Positions 50,298-59,290 are shown, counted from the stretch's first letter. The stretch: 64,000 nucleotides of DNA from Alphaproteobacteria bacterium SO-S41 (GCA_019670725.1 AP024629.1:992001-1056000); one strand, 5' to 3'. A program made the numbers and translations. Notes: generated by a model from the letters alone, not told the origin.

Positions 50298-50731
50298 CCG
50301 GCACGCTCCGCGCCATTGCCCTCGCGCCCAAGAAGCGCGCGCCGATGGTCGAGGTCGATCACGCGACGATCACCCGCGAGAAGGGCATCACCGGCGATGC
50401 CCGCGGGCATTTCCCGGGCCGTCAGGTGACGGTCGTGTTCGAGGACGACTGGCAGGCGGCCTGCGATGTGCTCGACAAGGACCTCCCCTGGACAACTCGC
50501 CGTGCCAATCTCCTGGTCGGTGGGATCGACGTGCCCCGCCGCATCGGCGCGCAACTCCGCGTCGGCGAGGTGTTGCTCGAAGTCCGCGAGGAGACCAAAC
50601 CGTGCGGCCTCATGGAAAAGGCCGTGACCGGCCTCAAGGCGGCACTGAAGCCCGGCTGGCGCGGCGGCGTCTGCTGCGTGGTGCTGGAAGGGGGCGAGAT
50701 CGCGCCGGGCGATGACGTCGCCGTTCTGTGA
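50294..50731 (+). CDS. MOSC-domain protein
   Basis: A 145-aa stand-alone MOSC (molybdenum cofactor sulfurase C-terminal) domain protein. KGITGDARGHFPGRQVTVV is the MOSC entry block, and ETKPCGLMEK contains the conserved Cys. Stand-alone members are molybdenum-cofactor-binding or sulfur-transfer proteins (YiiM-like). The start is GTG overlapping the upstream stop; a longer frame from 49823 runs within that gene. Confidence 0.87.
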   Translation: MTGTLRAIALAPKKRAPMVEVDHATITREKGITGDARGHFPGRQVTVVFEDDWQAACDVLDKDLPWTTRRANLLVGGIDVPRRIGAQLRVGEVLLEVREETKPCGLMEKAVTGLKAALKPGWRGGVCCVVLEGGEIAPGDDVAVL

Positions 50732-50819
50732 CGCGTTAACGCTCGATAAACCTTCTCTGCGGCTAGACTGACGTGTGGCAACGCTCCCCCGCGTTTCGGG
50801 GATCGTCAGGAGACCCGCC

Positions 50820-51029
50820 ATGTTGAATGCCAACGATTTCCAGGACCTGGCCTACTGGCTGATCGACGCTCACGGCGCCGATGCGATCCGCTGGGCCGAT
50901 CGCGCCATTGCCGAGCTCTACCTCTCCGGCGACGACGAACGCGCCGATCTGTGGCGTATGCTCCGCTCGGTCGCGGACGATATGATCTCGGGCCGCATCG
51001 ATCCCAACCGCCGCCCGACGGTTCACTAG
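50820..51029 (+). CDS. Small hypothetical protein
   Basis: A 69-aa protein, mostly alpha-helical by composition: NANDFQDLAYWLIDAHGADAIRWADRAIAEL then DDERADLWRMLRSVADDMISGR. AGGAG stands 8 bases before the ATG at 50820. Similar short proteins are common in this bacterial group, but I know no function. It stands alone between the MOSC and esterase genes. Confidence 0.75.
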   Translation: MLNANDFQDLAYWLIDAHGADAIRWADRAIAELYLSGDDERADLWRMLRSVADDMISGRIDPNRRPTVH

Positions 51030-51090
51030 AAACGGCGGCTTGACGCTGCCGGTTTCGTGCTAGGTCTCTTCCAAAGTTCCGGGAGACGCC

Positions 51091-52026
51091 ATGCTCGACG
51101 CCACCTTAGACGCCATCATGAAACAGATGGCCGCGAACCCCACCCCCAAGCTCTGGGAAGTCAGCGCCCCCCAGGCGCGCAGCATGTTCCTTGCCATGCG
51201 CGACGCGTTCGACGCCAAGGGCACGCCCATCGGCAAGGTGGATTCGGTCGAGATCCCCGGCCCCGGCGGTCCGCTCGCCGCGCGCATCTATACGCCTGTC
51301 GGCCTCACCGGCCGCGTCACGCCGGCCTGCGTCTACTATCACGGCGGCGGCTGGGTGATCGGCGATCTCGACACCCATGACGCGATCTGTCGCATGCTTG
51401 CCAATGAAAGCGGCTGCCGCATCGTCGCGGTCGATTATCGCCTCGCCCCGGAAAACAAGTTCCCCGCCGCCTTCGAGGACGCCTATGCCGTGCTGGTGTG
51501 GACCGAGGCCAATGCGATGGACCATTCCATCAATCCCAATCGCCTTGCAGTCGCGGGTGACAGCGCCGGCGGCAATCTCGCCGCCGCCGTTGCGCTGCAC
51601 GCCAAGGCGAAGGGCACGCCCAAGCTTGCCTATCAGGTGCTGATCTATCCGGTGACGCAGGCACGCGCGCAGACCGCCTCGATGAACGATCTCGCCACCG
51701 GCTATTTCCTGGAAAAGGCGTCGATGGACTGGTTCTGCGACCAGTATCTGGAGCCGGGTGCCGATCTCGACGATCCCCGCCTCTCGCCCCTCGCCGCCAA
51801 GGATGTCACCGGCGTTGCGCCGGCCTTCGTGCTGACCGCCGGCTTCGATCCGCTGAAGGACGAGGGCAAGCAATACGCCATGAAGCTGAAAGCGGCGGGC
51901 GTGCAGGTCGAGTTCGTCGAATACGACTCGATGGTGCACGGCTTCCTTGCCATGGGCGGGCTGCTGCCACAGGCCGCGCAGGCGGCGAAGGAGATCGGCA
52001 AGGCTCTGGCGCGCGCGCTCGCCTAG
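51091..52026 (+). CDS. Alpha/beta hydrolase (HSL/acetyl-esterase family)
   Basis: A 311-aa cytoplasmic esterase with HGGGWVIGDLDTHD (oxyanion), GDSAGGNLAAAVAL (Ser nucleophile), Asp in GFDPLKDEG and His in MVHGFLAMG. There is no signal peptide. GGGAG precedes the ATG. It shares the family of the secreted esterase at 1454 but is a separate lineage. It hydrolyses short acyl esters or lactones; the exact substrate is unknown. The stop overlaps the GNAT gene in CTAG (52023-52026). Confidence 0.92.
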   Translation: MLDATLDAIMKQMAANPTPKLWEVSAPQARSMFLAMRDAFDAKGTPIGKVDSVEIPGPGGPLAARIYTPVGLTGRVTPACVYYHGGGWVIGDLDTHDAICRMLANESGCRIVAVDYRLAPENKFPAAFEDAYAVLVWTEANAMDHSINPNRLAVAGDSAGGNLAAAVALHAKAKGTPKLAYQVLIYPVTQARAQTASMNDLATGYFLEKASMDWFCDQYLEPGADLDDPRLSPLAAKDVTGVAPAFVLTAGFDPLKDEGKQYAMKLKAAGVQVEFVEYDSMVHGFLAMGGLLPQAAQAAKEIGKALARALA

Positions 52027-52520
52027 CCGGCCGGTCGCCGCCAGAGGATCACCGGGCCGTCGTCATCGTCGATGCGCTCGCCGCATTCGACGAAGCCGTT
52101 CTTGACGAGCACGGCTTTCGACGCGCGGTTGTCGTCGGCGGTCTCGGCGGTGAGGTCGAGCCCCAGCGCATTCGCCTCCGCGATCACCAACGCGACGGCG
52201 CGTGTCGCATGGCCGCGGCCCCGGCGGCTTTCGGTGACGCTGTAGCCGATCTCGACCTCGCCGTTCTCCGGCAGCTTCTTGAAGCTGATGATCCCGACCG
52301 CTTCCTGGCCCTCGACGATCAGCCAGATGCCGATGCCGATTGTCATCGGCACGGTTGCGGCGGTACGCTTCAGCCAACTCAGAACCTCGATCGACTCTAC
52401 ATCGCCCGGCGGTTGCAACAGGCCGTCGAAGGAGGGCAGATGGCCGTCCGCCGTATCGTAGACTGTCTCGTCCATCGCCCAAGCGAAATGCTCGAGCGTC
52501 ATCCGGACCAAATAGGTCAC
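52023..52520 (-). CDS. GNAT-family N-acetyltransferase
   Basis: A 165-aa acetyltransferase of the RimJ/RimL-like subgroup: GHLPSFDGLLQPPG, EIGYSVTESRRGRGHATRAV (acetyl-CoA loop) and NRASKAVLVKNGFVECGE. The GTG start at 52520 overlaps the stop of the FAD-oxidase gene (GTGA), so it ends the glycerol-lipid operon. An ATG at 52502 is an alternative. The substrate is unknown. Confidence 0.82.
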   Translation of the reverse strand: MTYLVRMTLEHFAWAMDETVYDTADGHLPSFDGLLQPPGDVESIEVLSWLKRTAATVPMTIGIGIWLIVEGQEAVGIISFKKLPENGEVEIGYSVTESRRGRGHATRAVALVIAEANALGLDLTAETADDNRASKAVLVKNGFVECGERIDDDDGPVILWRRPAG

Positions 52521-54190
52521 AGGCCGAGCTTGCCAGGGTTCATGATGCCCTTGGGATCGAGCGCCGACTTCAGGGCGCGCAGCACCTCCATCGACACCGG
52601 CCCTTTCTCGGCCGCCATCCATTTGGCGTGATCGGTACCCGCGCCATGATGGTGCGAGATCGTGCCGCCATTAGCCGCGATGGCGTCGGACGCCGCTGAC
52701 TTGATCGCCGTCCACTGTGCGATCTCGGCGTCCAGCCCGCCGCGGGCGCGCGGCCAGACATAGGTGAAATAGAGGCTCGCGCCGTCGACATAGGAATGGC
52801 TGATATGGGCGAGGCAGATGCCGCGCCCGCCCGCCACGCCGGCATTGGCCTTCATCGCGTCCAGCAAGGCGGCGCGCACGGCGTCGTAGAGCCGCTTCAA
52901 ATTCGACCATGAGGTCGCGGTCTCCAGCGTATCGACGCCGAGCCCGCGATCCATCAGGGGATCGCGCAGATAGGGGCCGTGGAAGCGCCCCTTGAACCAG
53001 CGATCGGCCGGGCTGGTGCCGACGCTGAGGCCGCCATGCTTGCGGGCGATCGACGCGATGCGCGACCGGGCATAGGCGACGAGTTCGGCGTCACCCTCCG
53101 CGCCGGTGATCATCGCGCATTTCGCGCCGCCGAAACCGCGCAGCTTCAGATAGGAGTCCTCGATCCTGCTCTTGAACTTGGGCGGCGCCTGCAGGCGGCC
53201 GAGCGCGCCGAAGAAATGCGTTTCGTCCTCGTCCGAGAGGCGCAGCGAGGCCGCGGGGATGCCGGCCTGGACGATTTCGCGCACCGCCTCGCGGCCGGCC
53301 GCAAACGAGCGGAAGAGATAGGCGCGGTAGTCCCGCGCCGCAGGGCACTCGTGCAGCGCGAAGGTCGCGTCCGTGATGATGCCGAGCGTGCCCTCCGACC
53401 CCGCAACGAGATCAGTCAGCCGTGCACCGGCGGCGGAGGCCGGATAGCCCTCGGTACTCCATGCGCCTGCCGGCGTCGCAAGCCTGGCCGAGACCAGCCA
53501 GTGTTCGGCCTTGCCATAGCGGTTCGACTGCTGGCCCGCACCGCGCGCCGCGATCCAGCCGCCCAGCGTCGAGAATTCGAAGCTCTGCGGGAAATGGCCG
53601 AGCATGACGCCCTCGGCGTTCAGTCTCTGCTCCAGGTCGGGGCCATAGATGCCGGCTTCCGCCGTCGCGACCATCGATTCCTTATCGACCGAGAGCAGCC
53701 GGTCCATCTTCGTCGTGTCGATGGCGACCACCGCGCGATGACTGCCGCGCAACGGCGAGACGCCGCCCACGACGCTGGTGCCGCCGCCGAAGGGCACGAC
53801 GGCGATGTCGGCGGCGTTTGCCGCTTGGATCGCGCCGCGACAGGCCTCGGCACTCTTGGGATAGACAATGGCGTCGGGCAGGGGATCGAGATGCCCGGCG
53901 CGGAGGGCCAGCAGGTCGCGATAGGAATCGCCGCGGGCGTGGAAGGCGCGGTCGGCGGCGTCGATGGCGACATCGCAGCCCGCGGTCTGGAACGGCGAGA
54001 TATCGCCGAACGCCAGCACGGGCGAGGCAAGGCGGCAATTGGCGAGTGGCGTTGCGGGTGTCGCGGGCAGCTCGACGCCACCGAGCGCCGTCCCGAGGAA
54101 GCGCCACAGCGCATTGTTCCTGGCGAACGCGTCTTCGTGCCGGAGAGGTCCCCAGCCGTTCCAGCGCAAAGTCGAACGGTCCAAACTCAT
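52517..54190 (-). CDS. FAD-linked oxidase-fold protein, alkylglycerone-phosphate synthase-like
   Basis: A 557-aa protein. The FAD-binding block VVPFGGGTSVVGGVSPL and GYGxGxDL-like IYGPDLEQRL are intact; the C-terminal half carries SHHHGAGTDHAKW, the His-rich motif of alkyl-dihydroxyacetonephosphate synthases (AGPS). AGPS swaps the acyl chain of acyl-DHAP for a fatty alcohol, giving ether lipids. The start at 54190 has AAGGAC upstream. It follows a glpD-like gene and a lipid kinase gene, a fitting lipid context, but family members also include D-lactate-type oxidases. Confidence 0.85.
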   Translation of the reverse strand: MSLDRSTLRWNGWGPLRHEDAFARNNALWRFLGTALGGVELPATPATPLANCRLASPVLAFGDISPFQTAGCDVAIDAADRAFHARGDSYRDLLALRAGHLDPLPDAIVYPKSAEACRGAIQAANAADIAVVPFGGGTSVVGGVSPLRGSHRAVVAIDTTKMDRLLSVDKESMVATAEAGIYGPDLEQRLNAEGVMLGHFPQSFEFSTLGGWIAARGAGQQSNRYGKAEHWLVSARLATPAGAWSTEGYPASAAGARLTDLVAGSEGTLGIITDATFALHECPAARDYRAYLFRSFAAGREAVREIVQAGIPAASLRLSDEDETHFFGALGRLQAPPKFKSRIEDSYLKLRGFGGAKCAMITGAEGDAELVAYARSRIASIARKHGGLSVGTSPADRWFKGRFHGPYLRDPLMDRGLGVDTLETATSWSNLKRLYDAVRAALLDAMKANAGVAGGRGICLAHISHSYVDGASLYFTYVWPRARGGLDAEIAQWTAIKSAASDAIAANGGTISHHHGAGTDHAKWMAAEKGPVSMEVLRALKSALDPKGIMNPGKLGL

Positions 54191-54200
54191 GACATGTCCT

Positions 54201-55130
54201 TCAGATGCGCAAGGTAAGCGCGCTTGGCAGGATCTCAAACGTCGCGGGCAATTGCATCGCGCCTTCGCCGTCGCGTTCGGCATAGACGGCGCGACCACCC
54301 AACGGGGATGCGATAACACGTCGCCCGCGCAACACCCGCACGTTCGGGTGCTTCACATGCGCGCCGGTGTAGATGTCGTTCATGCGCGCGATCATCTCGC
54401 GCGCCTTGGTCTCGGCGATGATGACGATGTCGAAGAGCCCGTCATCGGCCACCGCATCGGGCGCGATCTTCATGCCGCCGCCGAAGAAGCGGCCATTGCA
54501 GATCGCGACGGTGGAGGTCTCGATCTCTTCGTCGAAGGCGTCATCGACCTGCAGCCGCACGCGCCACGGCTTGAAGGTCAGCGCCGCCATCGTCGAGTGC
54601 CATTTGAAGGCGAACGGGCCGCCGAACCATTTGGCGATGCGCGCACGATTGACGCGGTTCACGACTTCGCCCGACAGGCCGAAGCTCGCGATGTTGATGA
54701 AATGACGCGTTTCCTCACTGCCCTTAGGCGTCGTGAAGGTGACGCGCCCCAGGTCGATCCGGCGTGGCGTCGCGGTCTTCAGGCCCGCAATGGCCTCCAG
54801 GGTGCTGCCGGCGATCTCGAACGTGCGGCGGAAATCGCCGCCCGAGCCGCTCATTGCGAAACTGAACTCCGCGCCCTCGGCACGCGGCGCGCCGTCGCGG
54901 AAGAACCCGTTGACCGTCTCGTTCAGCGTCCCGTCGCCGCCGACCGCGACGATGCGGCCATAGCCGTTGACGAGGGCTTCCGACGTGAGCCGGGTCGCAT
55001 CGCCGGGGCGCAGCGTCGCCACGACGACGACATCGCCGAGCGCCGCTTTCAGCGCGGCTTCGATCTCGTCCAGTTGGGCGCCGGTGCGGCCGCCGCCGGA
55101 ATGCGGATTAATGACCGCGAGCGTTCGCAT
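54201..55130 (-). CDS. Diacylglycerol kinase-family lipid kinase
   Basis: A 309-aa DAGK catalytic-fold protein of the DgkB/YegS type. The NPHSGGG start, the nucleotide motif AVGGDGTLNETVNGF and the SGSGGDF and GRFFGGGMKIAPDAVADDGLFD blocks are all typical. It phosphorylates diacylglycerol or a related lipid at the membrane face. The start at 55130 overlaps the glpD-like stop by one base; the longer frame to 55352 lies inside that gene. Confidence 0.9.
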   Translation of the reverse strand: MRTLAVINPHSGGGRTGAQLDEIEAALKAALGDVVVVATLRPGDATRLTSEALVNGYGRIVAVGGDGTLNETVNGFFRDGAPRAEGAEFSFAMSGSGGDFRRTFEIAGSTLEAIAGLKTATPRRIDLGRVTFTTPKGSEETRHFINIASFGLSGEVVNRVNRARIAKWFGGPFAFKWHSTMAALTFKPWRVRLQVDDAFDEEIETSTVAICNGRFFGGGMKIAPDAVADDGLFDIVIIAETKAREMIARMNDIYTGAHVKHPNVRVLRGRRVIASPLGGRAVYAERDGEGAMQLPATFEILPSALTLRI

Positions 55131-56836
55131 CAGGCGGCGCCGTGCCACTGGAAATGCGCCATGACGGTATCGATCTGGCGGGTCTGTTCCTCGGCGCTCC
55201 AGCCGCGCTCGGCCGCCATGATCCAGGCGCAGCGGGCGATGACATCCTCGCCGGGCGAGCCCAGCGTGCCGATGCCGGTGCGGCGGAAGATCACGTCCTC
55301 CAGCGTCGCGGCCATTTCGCGCCGGACGCCGTAGAGGATCTCCGCGCCGCAATCGGGCGACAGCGGGGACAGGCGGTCGAGCAGGTAGGCATCGCCGTTC
55401 GCCTCGGCGACCACGTCGTCATAGGCAGCGCCGTAATTGCGCACGAGATTGGCGATGACCGCCGGGTCGATGCGGCGATGCGCGGTGACGGCGTTCGCGA
55501 CGAAGCGCTTGAAGTTGCCGGTGGACTGCCCGCCCAGCGGCGTGCGGTCGGTCGCGGCGCGGCGCGGCGTGCGACCGAGCTTGCGCTCGATCATGTCCAC
55601 GGCTTGGGCCGCGACATGGCGCGAGGTCGTCCACTTGCCGCCGAGCGCCGAGATGAGCCCGGCCTCGCCGTCCTCTTCGTGGTCGATGATCTCCGCCTTG
55701 CGGCTCTTCTTGTAACTGCCGCCTTTGGCGCCCGGTTCGCTCTCGTCGATCAGCGGGCGCACCCCGGCATAGGCGTGGATCACGTCGTCGCGTGTCAGTT
55801 TCGCCGACGGCAGGCCGGTATTCACGGCGTCCAGCATCTTGGCGATGTCGTTATCGGTCGGCGTCACCGCATCCGGCGAGCCCTCGAACACATCGTCGGT
55901 CGTGCCGAGGATCGAATGCTCGCGCCATGGCAGCACGAAGAAATGCCCCTTGTCGACGAACATGGCGAGGGCTGCGCCCTCGGTCAGGCGGCGGGTGATC
56001 AGATGGATGCCCTTAGCCCGCACCAGCCGGTGCGAGGGCGTGCCGTCCTGCGCCAGCGCCATTACCTTGTCGGCCCAAGGCCCGGCCGCATTGACGGTGA
56101 CGCGCGCGCTCAGCGACACCTCCGCGCCGGTCAGCACGTCGCGCACCAGCGCGCCGGTTACCGCACCCTTGGCATCCTTGGTCAGCGCCAGCGCCTCGGC
56201 ATAGTTGGCGACCCGTGCACTCCGTGCCGCGGCATCCTGCAGGCAGGCGAGGCCCAGCCGCTCCGGCGAGTACATCTGGCAGTCGTGATATTCGAGCGCG
56301 GTCGGATAGCCGCTGTCGGTGGCGATCGCGGCGCGCTGCGTCAGTTCCTCGGTGCGCACGCTGCGATGACCGGGCAGGCGCTGGTCGCGGTCGTCCAGCC
56401 AGGTCCGGTCGTAGCTCAGCCAATCGTAGAGGGTGAGGCCGAGGCGCAGCTTGAACGTGCCTTTCCGGTTCGCGGGCTGCGGCACGAGGAAGGGCAGGGG
56501 ATAGACGAGGTGCGGCGCGATGCGCTGCCAAATGCGCCGCTCGCGCAGCGATTCGCGCACCAGACCCAGTTCGAAATTGGCGAGATAGCGCAGACCGCCA
56601 TGCACCAGCTTGGAGTTGGCCGCGCTCGTCGCGTGGCTGAAATCCTGCTTCTCGACCAGCGCGACCTTGAGCCCCCGCATGGCGGCGTCGCGCGCAATGC
56701 AGCTGCCGGTGATACCGCCGCCGATGATCAGCACGTCATAGGCCTGGCGGCCAAGGCTTGGAAAATCGCGGCGCACGAACGGCCCGGTCCTAGGAATACT
56801 GGGGCGCAAGAAAGGTGACGCCTCGGCCTCTGTCAA
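55130..56836 (-). CDS. glpD: FAD-dependent glycerol-3-phosphate dehydrogenase
   Basis: A 568-aa aerobic G3P dehydrogenase that converts glycerol-3-phosphate to DHAP and passes electrons to quinone. The FAD loop is IIGGGITGSCIARDAAMRG; SHATSAANSKLVHGGLRYL and LGGKWTTSR are family marks, and the C-terminal domain is present. The start is unsure: TTG at 56836 opens the frame, and GTG at 56776 is an alternative. It is first in an operon with the lipid kinase, AGPS-like protein and GNAT; DHAP is the precursor that an AGPS route would need. Confidence 0.92.
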   Translation of the reverse strand: MTEAEASPFLRPSIPRTGPFVRRDFPSLGRQAYDVLIIGGGITGSCIARDAAMRGLKVALVEKQDFSHATSAANSKLVHGGLRYLANFELGLVRESLRERRIWQRIAPHLVYPLPFLVPQPANRKGTFKLRLGLTLYDWLSYDRTWLDDRDQRLPGHRSVRTEELTQRAAIATDSGYPTALEYHDCQMYSPERLGLACLQDAAARSARVANYAEALALTKDAKGAVTGALVRDVLTGAEVSLSARVTVNAAGPWADKVMALAQDGTPSHRLVRAKGIHLITRRLTEGAALAMFVDKGHFFVLPWREHSILGTTDDVFEGSPDAVTPTDNDIAKMLDAVNTGLPSAKLTRDDVIHAYAGVRPLIDESEPGAKGGSYKKSRKAEIIDHEEDGEAGLISALGGKWTTSRHVAAQAVDMIERKLGRTPRRAATDRTPLGGQSTGNFKRFVANAVTAHRRIDPAVIANLVRNYGAAYDDVVAEANGDAYLLDRLSPLSPDCGAEILYGVRREMAATLEDVIFRRTGIGTLGSPGEDVIARCAWIMAAERGWSAEEQTRQIDTVMAHFQWHGAA

Positions 56837-56892
56837 TGCGCGGGGGCCGTGCTAGCCTTCGGGCGACCGGCACTCAAGAACGGCGAGGAAAC

Positions 56893-57804
56893 ATGTCCCA
56901 GATTGCAGCCAACGGAATCACGCTCGAATACGACATCCACGGCAAGGCGAGCGATCCCGCCGTCCTGCTGATCATGGGCTTTTCCGGCCAGATGGTGATG
57001 TGGCCGATGTCCTTCGTGACCGGCCTCGTCGAGCTCGGTTTCCGCGTCATCCGCTTCGACAATCGCGATGTCGGCCTCTCGACCCACCTGCACGACAAGG
57101 GCGTGCCTGATATCGGCGCCGCCATGGCCGCCCGCATGTCCGGCCAGACCTATGCCGGCGCCGCCTATGCGCTGGACGACATGGCCGCCGACGCGGCCGG
57201 CCTGCTCGACGCGCTCGGCATCGCCCAGGCCCATATCGTCGGCGCCTCGATGGGCGGGATGATCGCCCAGCTCTTCGCCGCCCACTATCCCGCCAAGACG
57301 CTCAGCCTCACCTCGATCATGTCCACGACGGGCAAGCCGACCCTGACCCAGGCGAAGCCTGAAATCATGGCCGTGCTGGTGACCCCGCCGGCCAGCGACT
57401 CGCGCGCCGACCGCATTGCGGCTTTCCTCAAGACCTTCCGCACCATCGGCTCGCCGGGCTTCCCGGGCACCGAGGAAGAGTTGACCGCCATTGCCTCGTC
57501 GCAGGTCGATCGCGGCCCCTATGACCCCGCCGGCATCGGCCGCCAGATGGTCGCCATCGTCACCGCCGACGCGCGCAACGAGATCCTGAAATCGGTCATC
57601 GCGCCGACGCTGGTCCTGCACGGCGCCGACGATCCGCTGGTGCCGGTCGACGGCGGCAAGGACACGGCCGAGTCCATCAAAGGCGCCGAACTCGTCATCG
57701 TGCCCGGCATGGGGCACGACTTCACCGAGGCGCTGATGCCGCAATTCATCACCCACGTCGGCGGCTTCCTGTCGCGCGTGCGGTCCCAGGCGAAGGCGGC
57801 CTGA
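56893..57804 (+). CDS. Alpha/beta hydrolase (tandem copy 1)
   Basis: A 303-aa hydrolase: the oxyanion region LLIMGFSGQM, the nucleophile GASMGGMIAQL (Ser), Asp in HGADDPLVPV and His in GMGHDFTEAL. GAGGAAA precedes the ATG at 56893. Members include haloperoxidase-like and lipase-like enzymes. It forms a tandem pair with the next gene (starts 3 bases after the stop), with strong similarity through VIRFDNRDVGLS and the nucleophile block. Confidence 0.9.
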   Translation: MSQIAANGITLEYDIHGKASDPAVLLIMGFSGQMVMWPMSFVTGLVELGFRVIRFDNRDVGLSTHLHDKGVPDIGAAMAARMSGQTYAGAAYALDDMAADAAGLLDALGIAQAHIVGASMGGMIAQLFAAHYPAKTLSLTSIMSTTGKPTLTQAKPEIMAVLVTPPASDSRADRIAAFLKTFRTIGSPGFPGTEEELTAIASSQVDRGPYDPAGIGRQMVAIVTADARNEILKSVIAPTLVLHGADDPLVPVDGGKDTAESIKGAELVIVPGMGHDFTEALMPQFITHVGGFLSRVRSQAKAA

Positions 57805-57807
57805 GCC

Positions 57808-58743
57808 ATGGCGCAGATCACGGCCAACGGCACCCAGCTCGAATATGATATCGCCGGACCCACTGATGGTCCGCCATTGCTGCTCATCATGGGCTTCGGC
57901 TCGCAGATGACCTCGTGGCCCATCGCCTTTCGCGACAGCCTTGCCGCGTCCGGTTTCCGCGTCATCCGTTTCGACAATCGCGATGTCGGCCTCAGCCAGC
58001 GCTTCATTGGTACGCCCTCGGCGCGCGATGTCGCCAAGACGATGGCGGAGGGCGGCAGGCCCGACGTGCCCTATGTCCTCAACGACATGGCGGCCGATGC
58101 GGCGGCGCTGCTCGATGGCCTCGGCATCGAAAGCGCCCATATCGCCGGCGCCTCGATGGGCGGGATGATCGCGCAACTCGTCGCGCTCAACCACCCCGCC
58201 AAGGCGCGTTCGCTGATCTCGATCTTCTCGACGACCAGCGATCCCTCGCTGCCGCGCTCGACGCCGGAAGCGCAGGCGGCGCTGGTCAGCCAGGCGCCGT
58301 CGCCGGCGCGGGCCGATGTCGTCGCCCATTCCGTCAAGAACCGCCGGATCTACGCCAGCACCCGCTGGCCGTTCGATGAGGAGGCGCTGGCGGGCCTCGC
58401 GGGCGCCAGCTACGACCGCGCCTTCTATCCCGAAGGCGCGGTCCGGCAATACGCCGCCATTCTCGCCTCCCCCCCACGCACCGAAGCACTGAAGCGCCTC
58501 CGCCTGCCGGCGCTCGTCATGCACGGCACGGCGGATACGCTGATCCCGTGGCAGGCGGGCGCGCATACCGCAGCGAGCATTAGTGGGTCCGAGTTTGTCC
58601 TTATCGACGGCTGGGGCCACGATCTGCCGGTGCCGGGCGTACCGCTGCTCACCGACTACATCGCCGCCTTCGTCCGCCGTGCCGAGGCGGCCAGGACCGA
58701 GGGGCTCGCGCGTCCCGCGGAGCCGGGCTGCAGCGCCGCGTGA
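57808..58743 (+). CDS. Alpha/beta hydrolase (tandem copy 2)
   Basis: A 311-aa hydrolase, paralogous to the upstream gene: MAQITANGTQLEYDI versus MSQIAANGITLEYDI, shared GFRVIRFDNRDVGLS and GASMGGMIAQL, then divergence in the cap region. Asp lies in HGTADTLIPW and His in GWGHDLPV. It begins 3 bases after the first copy's stop, so both are made together, probably with different substrate range. A C-terminal Ala/Pro-rich tail of about 15 residues is unique to it. Confidence 0.9.
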   Translation: MAQITANGTQLEYDIAGPTDGPPLLLIMGFGSQMTSWPIAFRDSLAASGFRVIRFDNRDVGLSQRFIGTPSARDVAKTMAEGGRPDVPYVLNDMAADAAALLDGLGIESAHIAGASMGGMIAQLVALNHPAKARSLISIFSTTSDPSLPRSTPEAQAALVSQAPSPARADVVAHSVKNRRIYASTRWPFDEEALAGLAGASYDRAFYPEGAVRQYAAILASPPRTEALKRLRLPALVMHGTADTLIPWQAGAHTAASISGSEFVLIDGWGHDLPVPGVPLLTDYIAAFVRRAEAARTEGLARPAEPGCSAA

Positions 58744-58766
58744 GGCGCGACGTTTCGTAGCGTTCC

Positions 58767-58803
58767 CCTGCACCGCGCCTTCGCCGACAAGCGGTGCAGG
58801 AGG
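58767..58803 (+). promoter_or_regulatory. 10-bp hairpin covering part of the Shine-Dalgarno
   Basis: CCTGCACCGC (58767-58776) pairs perfectly with GCGGTGCAGG (58791-58800). The ribosome-binding AGGAGG runs from 58798 to 58803, so its first half is in the stem. The ATG is at 58811. This could lower or temperature-tune translation of the CAP-domain gene. A short loop of 14 bases separates the arms. Confidence 0.5.
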
Positions 58804-58810
58804 ATCGATC

Positions 58811-59290
58811 ATGTCACGTTTTGCCGGTGCGGTTCTGACCGCCGCCCTGATGACCTTCGGCGCCGTGCTGACGGCGCCGCTGACCGCGCCTCAGGCCGTT
58901 GCCGCATCGGCCACCGCGAGCGACGCGCAGCAGGCGCTCGCGCAGCTCAATGCCTATCGCAAGTCCAAGGGTCTCGGTGCCGTACAGCTCGACGCCAAGC
59001 TGACGCAGATGGCGCAGGATCTCGCCAATGCCTGCGTCGCGGCGAAGGGCAAATGCGACCACACCACGGGCGGCAGCTTCTCCGCGCGGCTGCGCAAGGC
59101 GGGTGTCAATGCCGGCTATGGCGCGGAAAATCTGCGCAAGAACGAAACGACCCTCGACGGCGCCTTCGCCTGGTGGAAGGGCTCCAAGATCCACAATTCA
59201 AATATGCTGATTTCCCAGGTGAAGCGGCTCGGCTTCGCCAGGGCGCCCGCGACGGGCAAGGGGTTCTGGGTCCTGGTCGTCACCGATTAG
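58811..59290 (+). CDS. CAP-domain (SCP/PR1-like) secreted protein
   Basis: A 159-aa protein. Signal peptide residues 1-32 (cut near AVAAS). The CAP domain carries QQALAQLNAYRKSKGLGAVQLD, CDHTTGGSFSARLRKAG, YGAENLRKN and FAWWKGSKIHNSNM, the four family blocks. The function of bacterial CAP proteins is unclear (lipid or wall binding is proposed). AGGAGG precedes the ATG but is partly buried in a hairpin. A second CAP gene follows. Confidence 0.88.
   Translation: MSRFAGAVLTAALMTFGAVLTAPLTAPQAVAASATASDAQQALAQLNAYRKSKGLGAVQLDAKLTQMAQDLANACVAAKGKCDHTTGGSFSARLRKAGVNAGYGAENLRKNETTLDGAFAWWKGSKIHNSNMLISQVKRLGFARAPATGKGFWVLVVTD

Noticed and set aside
56833-58812. 659-codon open frame on the - strand
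   Set aside because: Antisense shadow of the tandem alpha/beta hydrolases, with no recognisable domain.
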